Shown here: piece after piece, positions 10,561 through 23,006 of the stretch
Numbering within the stretch: position 1 is the stretch's first letter
How the letters are laid out: the number at the start of each line of letters is the position of its first letter
Assembly: GCF_002288925.2 (NCBI RefSeq)
Contig: NW_022098021.1
Span: 6,822,138-6,886,137 of the forward strand
From: Delphinapterus leucas
Taxonomy: Eukaryota; Chordata; Mammalia; Artiodactyla; Monodontidae
Direction: 5' to 3'
DNA length: 64,000 nt
Made by a program: the position numbers and the translations under genes
Notes under the pieces: model-generated
Seen by the model: the letters and a program-made list of their open reading frames with translations, nothing else
The model's database searches: none
What the model was told of the DNA's origin: nothing

Positions 10561-11220
10561 TCAAGTACCAGATAGAAAACGCTCCTTCCAGGCCCCAGCC
10601 CCAAGTGTCTGGTTCTGAACTGATGCTCTGCCTCTTAGAGCTGAAATCTTACCTTGTGAATCGCTTTACCAGAAAAATCACCTCTCTTTAAAGGTCTGCT
10701 TTTTAAAAGGTTAAGCCACTCTTCAGTGTTTTTCTTTTAAATGCAATAAAGTCTTTTTTTTTTTTAAGTTGAGATAACTTTCCAAAACACATAATAGACA
10801 CCTGGAAAGATGGTATATTACTATAAAATAACATGATTTAAAGCAGTCTCCTAGGAACACACCCGAGCCTGTACATCTGAAGACTTGTTTATTGTTATTT
10901 GTTCACAGCCAAAGACAGAAGGTCAACCTGAGGTCAAACTCAGGTTCATTAGCACATTTATTAACTGTGGTTGCGGTTTGTAAATCTATTCCAGATGTTA
11001 ACTGTTTAAGTGGGGGCTTCTTCGTGATGATTTCTGATCGGGAATTGCTGTTTCACAGCCAAGTTCTGATTTCTACAAGTGTCTCTTTTTCCAGTTTGCT
11101 GGCGAGCGGGGACCGGGCAGGTGGAGTGCATCCTGGCGTGGCAGGGCGATCGCCCCATCTCTCCACTGGCCGAACCTCCTGTCGCCACAGCACGGCCTCC
11201 CGTTCCTTTCCTAGGAGTGA
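10561..11220. other. No gene or clear repeat seen
   Basis: A T-run at 10752-10765 is the only simple feature. An open frame at 10892-11281 runs into the L1 tail and is not protein-like. Confidence 0.4.
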
Positions 11221-11506
11221 TCTTTTTTTTTTTTTTTTAACATCTTTATTGGGGTATAATTGCTTTACAATGGTGTGTTAGTTTCTGCTTTATAACAAAG
11301 TGAGTCAGTTATACATATACATATGTTCCCATATCTCTGCCCTCTTGCATCTCCCTCCCTCCCACCCTCCCTATCCCACCCCTCTAGGTGGTCACAAAGC
11401 ACCGAGCTGATCTCCCTGTGCTATGTGGCTGCTTCCCACTAGCTATCTGTTTTACGTTTGGTAGTGTATATATGGCCATGCCTCTCTCTCGCTTTGTCAC
11501 ATCTTA
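11221..11506 (-). mobile_element. 5'-truncated cetartiodactyl L1 3' end
   Basis: Poly-T at 11223-11238, then ACATCTTTATTGGGGTATAA and CACAAAGCACCGAGCTGATC, typical of the young L1 3' UTR of cetartiodactyls in reverse. Only about 285 bp remain, with no ORF2 catalytic region. Probable TSD ctaggagtg (11211-11219) against ctaggaatg (11507-11515). Confidence 0.9.
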
Positions 11507-11516
11507 CTAGGAATGC

Positions 11517-11971
11517 TCCTGACATGAAATTACTCCTCGTCACCGCAGCGCAGCTAAAACGGTCTCCACGCCAACTCGGGCCCCGCAGGCCCCTGGGAGG
11601 GCCTCGAGGACGCAGCGGAAGGCTGGTGGGCCGCATCTTTAGCCGCCTGGGCCTTCTGCATCCCTCTTCCCCAGCAGTCAAGTGCTAGCTGCTTTCCTCT
11701 GCCCCGCGAGCATCTTTCTTTCCGGCAGGATTAGACAGCAGGAGTGAGTCAGGGAAGGGAGCCTCTCCCCTTCGCAGCTTCAGTCTCTTCCCAAGTCCCC
11801 GCGTCCTTTGCTTTCTCCAGGACCTGTACACACACCATGCACGCCTGAGTCCGGGACCCGGAAGGGGTTCCCTGTTTCTTCCACTTCTGCACCAAGTAGA
11901 GCCAAGGCGCGGTTTCCTGTGGTGTTACAGACAAGCCGTGCTCTGTTGCCACTCCTCTTTTGGCCTTTGCT
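11517..11971. other. No gene or clear repeat seen
   Basis: GC-rich sequence without a supported feature. Confidence 0.45.
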
Positions 11972-11982
11972 CTGCCTTTGGG

Positions 11983-12200
11983 TGTTTTTTTGGTTTGTTT
12001 GTTTGTTTGCGGTACGTGGGCCTCTCACTGTTGTGGCCTCTCCCGTTGCGGAGCACAGGCTCCGGACGCGCAGGCTCAGCGGCCATGGCTCACGGGCCCA
12101 GCCGCTCCGCGGCATGTGGGATCTTCCCGGACCGGGGCACGAACCCGTGTCCCCTGCATCGGCAGGCGGACTCTCAACCACTGCGCCACCAGGGAAGCCC
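11983..12200 (-). mobile_element. CHR-2 type SINE, full length
   Basis: Reverse orientation with a T-rich (TTTG)n tail copy at 11984-12008. The body matches the other CHR-2 copies almost base for base. TSD tgcctttggg at 11973-11982 and 12201-12210. Confidence 0.97.
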
Positions 12201-12210
12201 TGCCTTTGGG

Positions 12211-13339
12211 GTTTGGATGGCTGTCCCTATCGTCACTGCGATCCTCGATCCCGGCAGCTACACTCTCTCTGCCTGACTGCCACCCCGAACCCGTGCCCTC
12301 CGCCCTCCGGGCCTTGTTGCTAACCTAATCCCCTTCCTGAGAGCACAGCACTGCCTCCCTGTGGGCACCTTTGCAAATTGTCCCAGGATGCCCCTGCCTG
12401 ACATCCAGGTCTTGAATCAGGCTTGGGGTCCTTGGCCCTGGGCTCTTCCCTTTGAGGGGACTCTTCTTCTTCATTCTGGAATTCCCAAGGTTAAATATTT
12501 GTCAGAACTACCCAGAGGATGTGATGTCTCCTGCCAGCTCTGTCTCTGGTACCAGCTGTTTCTCTGAAGCTGGATGGGTTCCCCTGACTCAGCCCGACAG
12601 GTGGGCTGCCTCCTTGCCCCCTGCCTGCCCAGTGGTGTGAGAAGTCACAGGGCTGGACCCATGGCCACCCCCAGCCTTCAGGGAGAACATCACACATAAG
12701 GACACATCCGTGCAGCCTGGGACTGGGCAGTAACGGCCCAGCCATCTGACCATTTGGGAGATTGGGCTCCTGGCTCATCTCCTGGAGATGAGCCCTCCCC
12801 CCCGCCACCAGTTTCTGCAGTAGTGATGCACCGGGATGTTCCCAGATCCGCTGACAAGGGGCTGCAGACGTGGGCACCAGGTCAGCGCGGACCACTGGCC
12901 AAGCTTCTCCAAATGTGCTTCCTCTTGCAGTGCCAGCATTCAGATTTGGTCTTTGGGGTGTCCTGATACCGTTGAACCTTTTCGTACCCTCTGCTCCTCG
13001 AAGATGTTCTTTCTATTGGGAGAGAGAGAATATAGCAGTGTTCTGAATAATAGTGGGACAGTCACCGTTGTCCATGGCAACAAAGCTCCATTAGAATGCG
13101 CTGTTTGGTAAATAGAGTGAGTCTGAATCCTGTGGATGTGGGCTTATCGCACCTGGGGCAGGGGTGGCTGGGCTGGGGTGGGGGGTGGTATGGCCTCTCG
13201 TGGAATCTCTGCTAGATCTCTTCTGCCAGTGGACCTGAATCTCTACGTGAGATCTTGACCTACATTATAAAGAACCCGGAATAGATGCCCGGAGAGCATT
13301 TGCCATCATGAAGGAAGGAAGGGAACTGGCTAAGGGCCA
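12211..13339. other. No gene or clear repeat seen
   Basis: Open frames at 12361-12567 plus and 12491-12895 minus are not protein-like. No RNA gene seen. Confidence 0.45.
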
Positions 13340-13620
13340 AGTTCAGGCCTTATGTGCATCCTCCGTGTCATCATTTTGTCCTCCCAACAGCCCTGCATGG
13401 TGGATAAGTTTAGCCCATCTCACAGATGAGGAACCCAAGGCTTAGGGAGAATCCAGCCACGGGCCCAAGGGCTTGAGCGCCGGCTGTGCACTTTACAGCT
13501 CTGTGGCCCGGGACAGCCTCGTGGGTGGGACAGCAGCTTCAGCTGCTAATCCCAGCGGGGATTAGAACCAGGCCCATCTGACTCCAATGGCTATGACATC
13601 CCACTGCGTCCTGAGCCAAT
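13340..13620 (-). repeat. MIR SINE
   Basis: Reverse MIR: CATCATTTTGTCCTCCCAAC, CTCACAGATGAGGAACCCAA, and TTAGAACCAGGCCCATCTGA toward its 5' end. Confidence 0.75.
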
Positions 13621-14934
13621 GTGCTTTCAGGACCCGGCATCTTCTGTCCTTCCCTCTCCTGCAGGCGCCAATGCTCTAAACAGCCGAGGGTTTTCCAAAG
13701 GCACCTGGCTTCAAGTCCAGCTAGTCTCAGGTGTGAGAAGATATTTGGGTTCAGCGTGTTGCTTGCTGACACTGTAACTTATAGCAGGACGTGGAGTGGG
13801 GAGTATCTACGAACAAGCGTTTTGTAAAAATAGAATTTGATAATAAACAGAGACTTCTAACCCCAGGTGTGACCAAGAGGAGGTTTAAAGATGGGAAAGT
13901 GGACACGGCCGTAGACCCTGTGAACCTGGGAGAACATGACAGGCTGCTGGGGACAGCCCCAGGGTCACATGGGAGAACGTCCCCATAGCGCCTGGCCACT
14001 TCGGTTCAGGACCAAAGCAATCAGGTCGGAGATGGCAGGACCCAGAGCAGGAGAAACGCAATGGTTTCATTCTACCCGCAGGATTCAGCTTTGCCTGTTT
14101 TCAGGCAGAATGACTATGCGCAGATTTTACACCAGGGGGGATGGGAAGGGGCCACTGGGGCGGACAGAGCGCCAGAGTCAGCCGCCGAGCTCCCGTGGGG
14201 GTTTCTCAGCACCGGGAGCCCAGTGCAAGCTCACAGGAGCCTGAGAGGTGTGGGACACACGATGGGCTTCACCGCATGTTTGGAACCGTCTCCCAGTTCC
14301 TTCCACGCTGAGGGTCACGGGAAGGGGGCTTGTGCAACAGCGAAGAGCACGCGGGCTTTGACAGTCACAGCCATGGCTTGAGCTGAGCTCACTCATGACC
14401 ACCAGTGAGAGCTGAGCCTCGGTTTCCTCGAGTGCAATGGCGGGGGGGCAGTGGACGTTTTCATCAGGGTCTTGGCGGGAACCAGATGGCACCCCGCGAG
14501 TGGGATGGGGGAGGGTGCTGGAGCACCCAGCTCTGGGCCTGGCAAGCGAGGGAGGCCAAGGTCAGCTGTGTTGGAACTCGGTGAGAGACAGAGGTGGGAG
14601 AGGACACCCCTCCCCACCCCATCCAGCCTGCGGGGAGGGGAGCAGGCGCCCTGGTCCTTCTTCCTACCCTGCCGGCTCCTATCTATACCTCCCAGGGGCC
14701 AAACCCAGTCAGAGCCAGAGCACGAGGGGCCTGAGTGGTGCAGCTCGTTGGGAGCAGCCCCCAGGACGTGGGGGGAGGGGGGAGGGAAGCCGGGGAGGAT
14801 GGAGCCTCGGGTCCAGCGCAGACGAAGCAGGACTTTGAACTGTAACTCACGGAGTGTCCCACACTCTGTGCCACGCCTGAAGCTGCAGACGTGAGGGCTC
14901 ACAGGCACTGTGGTCGTGGCCTGGTTGGGGAGCC
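13621..14934. other. No gene or clear repeat seen; GC-rich
   Basis: Bases 14400-14850 are G-rich with overlapping open frames of 100-170 codons on both strands. CpG density is not high enough by eye to call a CpG island, and none of the translations shows a domain. Confidence 0.4.
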
Positions 14935-15560
14935 AGTTAGTTGTTCAAAAAAGTGGAAATCATCACATAATTGCAAACGATAAGAGGTCATGTAAAGAAA
15001 AAGTCTAAGCAATAAAGAGAGTCCCATAGCAGCCCCAGACGGAGGGAATCAGGAAAAGATGCATCCAGACACCACTCTCAGGACGAGGTTGGAAGGAGAT
15101 GGGGAGGTCATTTCAGGAGAAGGGACGGAGGGTGAGTTGGGGAGGAGAACGTCCCGAGCACAGGCTCTGAGACGGGGGTGGGGCTGTGCATACCTGACTT
15201 TGCAGCCGGTGAGGAATATGGTCTATAACATGAGCCCTGGGAGGCCGCTGGGTGGGAGAGTGAGTCGTGCATGTTTGTAAAGAATCAAGCTGGCTACAGA
15301 GACAGAACTAATTGGAAGGTCCAGAGTGGATGTAGGGGGACCAGTCAAGAGGCTGCTGCAGGAACCCAAGCAAGGGTGACAGCAGCTTGGCTTGAAGCCG
15401 TGGCGATCGCCCCTTCATCCTGCCATCCATCCAGTTAGGACTGTCTGTGCTTCGGGCACTGTCAAGGCCTGTGGATGGAGCAATGAACAAGACGATGAGG
15501 CTTCCGTCCTCATGAAGCTTAGATTCGAGTGGGGAAAGATGTGACAACGGCTGGGAAAAA
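14935..15560 (-). repeat. Long old L2 LINE
   Basis: Reverse L2: a segment near 15310-15400 with 'accagtcaagaggctgctgc', and a second stretch at 15440-15545 with GGGCACTGTCAAGG and CCTCATGAAGCTTAGATTCG. This may be two adjacent L2 fragments rather than one. Confidence 0.55.
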
Positions 15561-16539
15561 CGAGAAGTTGGAATCAGGACATACTTAAGGGATGCAGCCA
15601 ATGGATCTCAGGTACTGGGTCAGGGAATGGGAAGTATGGAGGAACACCCGGGTTTCTGACTTACACCCCTGGGAGAACAGTTGGGCCATTCCCGACCTAA
15701 GGGACTGAGATGGAGAAGCGGACTTTGGGGAGCGAGTCCTGTTCTGGACGTGCTGGGCTGGAGCTGGCTTTGCTGCATACTGCATTGCAGAGCAGCCGAG
15801 GTACCTGAATGATGGAGGGTCTTGGAGGGCACCGCACAGAGTCTGGTATTAGGTGCTCAGTGAGTGTTAGCAGCTCTTACCCTGTCTGTGAAAAGCTCCA
15901 GTAAGAAACGTCTGTTGGAGGATGTCAGTGGAGGTGTCTGAAACAGTTGGACCCAGTGGCTTCTGTTCTGCTGGCGTGGACCAATGAAACCTCCCTCAGA
16001 GCAGCATCTGACATGCTGGAGGACTTGGCCCTGAGGGGGACGTGAATTATACCCCCCTGGCCCTGGCAGTCGGCAGCTAGGTCGGTTCTGAGACAGATCT
16101 GAATTCCACAGAATCTTTGAAACTCTCAGACGTCTTAGGATCCCCCCAGAACGATCTCAGTGGGAGAAGTCCCAGGGGTCGGTTCATCTTGGAGTTTTTC
16201 CTGGTGGGCAGTTGGAAGAAGTTCCAGGTGGCTTCAGGTCAGTCTGTGCAGCTCCAGAGCCTGGAATGGCTGGAGTCCCCGGCAATTTCCTGGGTCTCTT
16301 CTAAAATCAGGGACTTCCCAGGGGAGTTTGGGGCCCAACAAAACACGCAGGGTAAGTCACTGCCCAGCCAACTGCGCTAAAACAAAGTCTGCTTAAGATA
16401 AAAATCAAAGAGAGCCTTGAAGCGAGAAAAACAGGGAAAGGGCCTCAGAGGAGAGCAACGCGCAGCCTAGGGGCATCTCCAGAAGTGCGCGAGGCTGCAC
16501 CCATTGATTGCCTTGCGCCTTGTTTTGGGTAAGGACTGT
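15561..16539. other. No gene or clear repeat seen
   Basis: Short open frames only. No RNA gene or recognised mobile element. Confidence 0.45.
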
Positions 16540-16572
16540 TGTGGCCTTTTTTTTTTTTTTTTTTCTTTTTTT
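16540..16572 (+). repeat. T-rich run
   Basis: Near-pure T tract interrupted by single C residues. No SINE body or LINE end is recognisable beside it. Confidence 0.8.
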
Positions 16573-16782
16573 CCCTTGCAGTATCTGATGGAATCAGCTT
16601 CTGCTCACAGGCTGCCAATCCCAGCTTCTGGGTTAAAATAGGACAGGCCCCTAGACCCTGTGAAGCCTGGTTTATCACATCTCCAGTTGTAGCGGCCACT
16701 GGGGATTCCTTGCGAAGGAGCAGCTTGGGCTGGCGTATCTGTGCTTTGTTCAACACCGAGCTCGAGCTCGTTGCGTTCTCCA

Positions 16783-16850
16783 AGGCTCATTTGTCAGCTT
16801 TTATTGAGCATCTGCTGTGTGCCAGAAAACATGCTCAACGGTGAGGCTAC
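16783..16850 (-). repeat. L2 LINE fragment
   Basis: Contains the reverse L2 phrase TTTATTGAGCATCTGCTGTG followed by TGCCAGAAAACATGC. Confidence 0.55.
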
Positions 16851-17281
16851 CGCAGAACGAACGAACCCGCAGGTGCGGGAGTGGGAGAGGAAGGTGCAGA
16901 GGAAGGGTGGAGAAGAGAAGGGAGGGAGAATTTTACCCATTGTCTTTGCTGCTCTATTGATTCAAACCTCAAAAAGGAAAGAGGAAAAACACCTGAGGCA
17001 ATAATAGCCCAGAGCAGTATCAGTATTGATGTCAGGTTTATTTTTAAATACGCATAAATAGAATCAAGGATGCTTGCTTCTGGAATTTTCTAGGTGCGCC
17101 ATCAGAGATGATAGCATCTAGGGCATGGTTGATAGCCAGCAAGCCTTAGATGAGAGTCAGTGCTGAAAACATTTTTCTGCCTTTAGCACAGGCAAGCTGA
17201 CAACTGGGATACATTGGCTGTAGCTAGAATTCTTTTTTTCCCCTCCTTTCCTTTATAGTGATTTTTAAAATTTGACTTCAG

Positions 17282-17399
17282 AATTGGACAGAAAAAGCAT
17301 CTCAACCAATGTTGTGTATTTGAAAAAGACGGCAAATCACTCGACAGAGAGATGTATAATTCAGGCCACTACAGAATTATATGCCTAGAAGCCAACAAA
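17282..17399 (+). other. Weak candidate internal exon, 118 bp
   Basis: A pyrimidine-rich tract (17231-17254) leads to AG at 17257-17258, and a second AG lies at 17280-17281. The stretch ends at GTAAGTA (17400-17406), a strong donor-like sequence. From 17283 one frame is open for 39 codons with a varied, protein-like composition, including a Cys-Cys pair, and it stays open through the donor. Using the first AG would place a TGA in that same frame. A second frame is also open for most of the length, which weakens the case. I do not recognise the peptide, and no neighbouring exon was found. Chance is a fair explanation. Confidence 0.2.
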
Positions 17400-17409
17400 G
17401 TAAGTACTT

Positions 17410-19634
17410 TGTTGCTAAGGGGATTAATTAGTTAATGTCTATAAAGGGCTTTAACGGTGAAAAATGCTCTATAAATGTAAAGTATTATTAATATCACCAG
17501 TAGTTCTACTGCTTTTATATTAGGTAGGAAGACTTGTTCTTTAGTCTGGTTATGGGTTCTTATGGTGAAAATGAAAAGGAGAAAAGAGAACAGCAAGAAC
17601 TTACAAAAGACCGCGACCCACTGGTTTTTGTTTATTTTAAAGGAATTTCCATAACGGAAGAAGGCTTTCTTGACATCTCATCCAAAACAGGAATGTGTGC
17701 TTACAATTCTTTTCATTTTATATGCTGGCATCACATCCCCCTGCCTCCTGAATCTCTCCTGCTTTCTTGGGCAAGTGGGTGGAGTTTTGGAAAACTGGGT
17801 CTTGCAGAAGGAGAGGTGGCTGTCGTCTCCCACTCAGTGTCAGGCTGAGAGGACGAACAAACGGTCCAGCCTGCCGGGGGGGTCTTTTTGGTGTGCGAGT
17901 GAGATCTTGGGGGCTGGCCAGTGGCAGTGATTTCCCTCACTGTGACATATGATGCACTGTGGGGTTTGGTGACAGCATAGCCAGGTGTGACCCAGGTAAT
18001 TCCTAAGGGCTTTGGAACATGAATCATTTTTATTAACATAGTAGCTAAGGTGGGTGAACTAGAGGGGGGTGGCCTTCCCAGAGGCCTTCCTCTGGGAGCC
18101 TCTGGTTACACCTTGTGCCAGTTTAAATGCTAAAGCACTGAGTCAAGGGGCCTAGGGACCTAAGGTGGCACCGATGGGGAGAAGGCAGATCCCTGGAAGG
18201 TTCTCGGAAAGGTGTAAGTTCAGCAGTAGGTGCCGACCACCTGTAATTCTGGAGGAAGCCCTGGAATAGAGGACAAAACAGTATCGGCCAGGCCGGTGGG
18301 GACCGTTAACACTGGATCCCTTTGCCACGTGTCCAGGCACTTCTTCCTTATCAAGAGCATATGATGGGCCTCCCCAGGTGTTGTTCGCAAAGTTACACAC
18401 TTTGTGAGGCTCAGAGGAAGTTAGGAGAAAGGCATGCGTGTAAATAAGATGAGGAAGAAAGCAAGGTGGGCAGGATGATGGAAAGCAGAGACATTCCAGA
18501 GGATGGGATGGGGTCTCACGTGGAGCTAACCTCTCCAGTCTCCAAGTGAGGTCTCAGCCAATAAGGGGCCTGTGCACACATTTCATAGACCAGGGACTGA
18601 GGATCCGTTTTTGCAGCTGGAAAATGAATGCACACAAGAAATCACACGGCAGAGAGCTAGCAGTTTAACCCCTGTTTTGTGAATTCGGCTGCACTTCTGA
18701 GTCCCTCTCTTCTGGGTTTTACATGGGCCCAACGAAAGGTGCTGTTTGGGGAAATGTGGTGGAGCCTCAGGCATCTTCACAAATAAAACCATTTTTCAAA
18801 ATACCAGGGTCATTCCCCAAGTTCGACTGCTGCAGGGCAGCCATACCACCCGTGACATCCCTGCAAAGGTAGAACCCTCCAGCTATCTTTTGTTCTGGGC
18901 TTGGTGCTGAAGCTGCTCCAGTAACTCTTTCTTCCCCGTCATTCTCCAAGGCTCCTGCATTTCCTTAACAGCCAGAAAGACCCACAAAATGACGCCTGCA
19001 ATCTCCTTGTCTTAGAATATTTAACCATCAGTCCTGACATGCAGTATCTGTGTCATTTTAACACCTGCCTCATGGCGGGAATACTAGAGTCAGGGAGAAG
19101 CCCAGGTACCAAGATGCTGAACCAAGTGTCAGGAGGAGATGGGAAGGGATTGCCAGAGGCAAGCACCTCCCAGAGAAAGGAGAGTGGTGGCAAACCAATT
19201 GCTCCCTCCACTGTTGATGGGACTCTGCACCCCCCGTCATGGGAAGGTGGTCCCTAGGGTGCTGGGGTGGCAGAAACTGGAAGGAAATCACTAGATGGAG
19301 GCGTATAAGCCTCCTTCAGGATGCCCATTTTGGAGTTAGGCTGGAATCATCTATGCTCTAGTTCCCTGATTCCTATAGCATTCAGTTGGATACCATAATA
19401 CCAATAAAATGATCAAGAATCCAGCAAGGCAGACAGACCTTTGTTTTCTTCTAAGATAACCCAGAACCCAAAAGGGACATGGCTGCTGAAAAAGGAGCCC
19501 CACCACCAGCAATAATGCCAATCTATCAATCTTCCATCACTTCTGCATCTCTTCCTCCTGTTTCCATGGGTGCATTTCAGCAAAGCCGATCAAGAAAACT
19601 GCCAGGAGTGACCATGCAGCAGTGGAAACAGATT
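17410..19634. other. No gene seen; a possible MIR remnant
   Basis: Bases 17440-17510 have a MIR 3'-end look (GGGCTTTAACGGTG then AATGCTCTATAAATGT), and about 18545-18715 may be a very old reverse MIR. Nothing else is supported. Confidence 0.35.
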
Positions 19635-19765
19635 TTGTGTTGTGCATGTGTGTACGTGGGTGTGTGCTTGTGTGTCTGCATGCATGCCTGTGCACGCGCA
19701 TGTGCCTCTAGGGTGTGCCTGTGTGCACGTATGTGTGCATTTGTGTGCGTGTGTGTGCACACATG
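19635..19765 (+). repeat. Degenerate TG-rich, alternating purine-pyrimidine tract
   Basis: Long run of TG, CA, CG and TGCATG steps with few breaks (for example TGCATGCATGCCTGTGCACG). This is favourable for Z-DNA. It retains several CpGs, unusual for an old decayed TG repeat. Confidence 0.8.
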
Positions 19766-19909
19766 CCTGTACCAAGGGCGGCAGGCACCAAGGGCAGCGC
19801 GGAAGGCTGAGCAGCTGTGCACTGGTGTCCGCCCCACCTGCCCACGAGGCAGAGGACGGGCTGCGTCCGCCGCTAGTAACCTGCTTGCTTCTGGGCCTCC
19901 GCCTTGACT

Positions 19910-20015
19910 CCTTTATATTTGCACGGCCTTCATTGTCATTGTTTCATATTTTTCTGTCTAGGTTTGCTCTCCCAAGTGAGCTTATAAATTGCTCGAGAAC
20001 AAAGACCATGTCATA
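19910..20015 (+). repeat. L2 LINE 3' fragment
   Basis: Diverged L2 3' end with 'gagcttataaattgctcgag' and AACAAAGACCATGTCATAT. Confidence 0.5.
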
Positions 20016-20819
20016 TTCTGTGTGTGACTGCAGACAGCTCCTCTGGACCTTTGCTCAGACTCCCCCGACTGCCAGGTGATACACCACGGCTGCCTGCCTT
20101 TTGGCTCCTGAAGCAATAAACGGGCCTGTCTGCAGACCGTCACGGAGGGTGCAGACCCCAGCAGCCCGCCATCAGTAGGAGGGCAGTCTCTGGCAGCGAT
20201 GCCCGGCAGGCGAGACACACCGAGCCCCCCACTCTGTGCTCTGGGCACAGGGGCTGGGACTTCAGTGTGAGCATGTTCAATCCTTTCACCCCATCCCACG
20301 CCCCAGGGGACACACAGGGGCACTGTGTTGCCCCCTCTCATTGCCCCCAGCTCCCTTCTCCTCCTTTCCCTGCTGCTCCGTGCCTGGATGCGATCCCTGA
20401 GGTCTGCAGCCTATGGGTGCTCTGGCCCTCTAGCTACCAAGTGGGTTCAGCCCTGGGAGACCAAAGGTGGGAGGGGAGAAGAGGTCAAGGCGTTTGTCAA
20501 ACGCACTCCCTTGCCCTCCCCCCTCCCCCTGCCGTCCTGTCCCGCCAGATGAGATTCTGACAGAGGCTGGATCCTCCTCCGGGTCCAGTTCCTATAGGGT
20601 GACCCTCAGCAGAATTCTCTTGTGGGCTCTACTACTTCCTCTTTTGCCCCTCCGGGCTGGGCAGTAACGGCTTCTCCTCTTACTGCCCTAGGAGCCTGAG
20701 CATCCCTCACTGGTCCCCTTAAGCCCGCCCACCCTCAGTGAAGAGTCTCCTCCTTAAACTTCCCTCCGATGAATCCTTTTAATGTGCCCTCTTTTGTCCT
20801 CACCCACCCTCCAACTTAA
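20016..20819. other. No gene or clear repeat seen
   Basis: GC-rich, C-rich on the plus strand. Open frames are proline-rich and overlap in several frames. Confidence 0.45.
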
Positions 20820-20930
20820 CAATAAAGCCACAAACTGCGAGCACCCCGGGGGCGGGGCTCTGCCTGCTTCCTTGTTGATCCCCAAGCTTAGCAGGTAGGT
20901 CACCAATGGATGTTTGTTAAATGAACACGG
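20820..20930 (+). repeat. L2 LINE 3' fragment
   Basis: L2-like GGGGCGGGGCTCTGCCTG region followed by TGGATGTTTGTTAAATGAA at the 3' end. Confidence 0.55.
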
Positions 20931-22224
20931 AATGGGTGATGCGCGGATGAATCATACGTATGAATGTCTGGTAACCACAGCGGAGTCGGTGGTGTCTTAA
21001 AGCAAAAGAACGGAATGCAGAGGGGACGAGAAGGGCCTTCAACAGGAAGGGCGGTGGAATTCTTGACTATGATGGCTGCGGCATGTCACTCGGCCAAACC
21101 ATGGACGGTGTAACGCAGTTTGTAGCTGGAGCTCCCCGTTCCAGCCTCAGGAGTGGCTGCGCAATTGTTGGAAACATCCTCGGGCTTCCTGGCAGGTAGA
21201 GGCCACACGATGTCTCTCTGGAATGCTGACGTGGCCTTCAAATGCACCTGGAGAGGGGATCGCTTCCCTTCTGAAGCCGGAGCAGGCTAGAAAGAGGAAG
21301 AGGAACAGCAGCCGCAGAGCCACGAGGGCGGAGGAGGGGAGGAGGCTGTCCAAGTGCAACGGCCCGCGGACATTTCTCTGGCCTCCACAAGAGCTACTGA
21401 GCGTAACCCATCGGAGGGAGGGCGGATCTGGAGAAGGAATGGACCACGTTCATGACGGGAAACTTTTCCTAAGCATGCTGCACATTCCCTGTGGAAGAGC
21501 AGAAATGCTTTTCAAGCAAGGATCCCTTTGGGTAACTCCTTTTGCATTACTGCCTAGGAAAGAATTGCACATGTAGAGGTAATGAATAAACATGTCCTGT
21601 CATTGGAGGGTTTCAGGGCAGGTGGTGGAAGGGACACTATCCGACAGTCATCCCGGGAGGAGGTTCCAGGCTCTTACTCTCTACTACAGGAAGTGAACTC
21701 ACGGGATAAATCGGGTCGGATCCCCCCAGTGTCCCTCCCGGTGCCCGTAGAGCCACGCCCTCCCTCCGCTCCAACCAGACAGTGTTCCCTTCACTGGGGG
21801 GAGGTGCGGTACGTGTTAAGACAGCCCCGCGAACAGCAAAGGCGATGAATGTTGATCGCAATGGACTAGGCTCTGTCAAGGATCTGTTTTGTCTGGAGGA
21901 TTTAAAGCTCTTTCCCGGTCAGAGGGCATCCTCAGCTCCACCAAAGTCTCAGGGGAACTCGGACTCATGATAGTGGTGCACGTGGCCGTACTTACTACCC
22001 ATTCGCTCACCCTTTAGGGAACCCTTTTGTGGCCTCTGCGAGTCATGATGTTTTCTCCTCTAGAAAAATCTCATCTCTATTGAGCTGGACATCTACGATG
22101 GGAACCAATTCTATTATAGGTATAGTTAAGGAAGATGATTTCCTTATCTCTCTGAATAGCACGCAGCATATGAAAGCTCTTTGTTACAGCATCTGTCTCG
22201 TTCTTAACCTACTTATTAATCAAT
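20931..22224. other. No gene or clear repeat seen
   Basis: Open frames at 21147-21848 lack domains and overlap on opposite strands. Confidence 0.45.
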
Positions 22225-22415
22225 TGATCAGTTTGCCAGGCACTATTCTAAATGTTCTGTGTGGTTTAACTCGTTTAATCCTCTACAACCATGATTTGGG
22301 TATTATGATCGCCTACAGTTTTAGACTGAGACTCTCTTAGGCTCAGAGAAGTTAAGCCACTTGCCCCAGGTCACACAGCTAGGAAGTGTCAGTGATGGTT
22401 TTCATACTCAGGCAT
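22225..22415 (-). repeat. MIR SINE
   Basis: Well-preserved reverse MIR: TTTGCCAGGCACTATTCTAA, AACTCGTTTAATCCTCTACA, CTCAGAGAAGTTAAGCCACT and AGGTCACACAGCTAGGAAGT. Confidence 0.9.
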
Positions 22416-22804
22416 TCTAATTTCACAGCCAATAAATACTCACCCACTACATTCCCCTGAGTTTTTGAAAACATCTTTTATATAATATGGTTTAACTGGG
22501 AATAGAGACTACCTGGGCACTGTCCCTGAACAATGTCTTTCTACACTACTTTGGTTTAGTATAATATCTTTAGAAAAAGTGATCAAGTATGGGGTTAAAA
22601 GGTACAGCAGTCCATTCCAGCAGGGAATCCATTCCTATCAATGGGAAGGGTTTTCAATTCTCCCAGTAATCCCCCCTGAAGAATGTGAAGGATACCTTTG
22701 ACTAGACTTTATAGGGTCTTTGCCTTGGGTTCCCATCACTGAATACCTCCTGTGCATTTTAAATTACAATTTGTTCTAAATATTTTGTAAAAGCTTTCAA
22801 CCAG

Positions 22805-23006
22805 GGCTTCCCTGGTGGCGCAGTGGTTGAGAGTCTGCCTGCCGATGCAGGGGACACGAGTTCGTGCCCCGGTCCGGGAAGATCCCACATGCCAGGGAGC
22901 GGCTGGGCCCGTGAGCCATGGCTGCTGAGCCTGCGCGTCTGGAGCCTGTGCTCCGCAACGGGAGAGGCCACAACAGTGAGGCCCGTGTACCACAAAAAAA
23001 AAAAAA
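22805..23006 (+). mobile_element. CHR-2 type SINE, full length
   Basis: Complete head, body and A17 tail. Perfect TSD aaagctttcaaccag at 22790-22804 and 23007-23021, the cleanest in the window together with the copy at 41.6 kb. A recent insertion is likely. Confidence 0.98.

Noticed and set aside
11808..12323. 171-codon plus-strand open frame
   Set aside because: Its middle is the antisense of a CHR-2 SINE; similar peptides appear at every CHR-2 copy in the window.
14393..14908. GC-rich area with long opposed frames, possible CpG island or gene
   Set aside because: CpG is not dense by eye, frames overlap on both strands, and no splice or promoter signals line up.
16312..16330. GGGACTTCCCAGGGGAG as a CHR SINE head
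   Set aside because: Similarity stops after about 12 bases and no B box or body follows.
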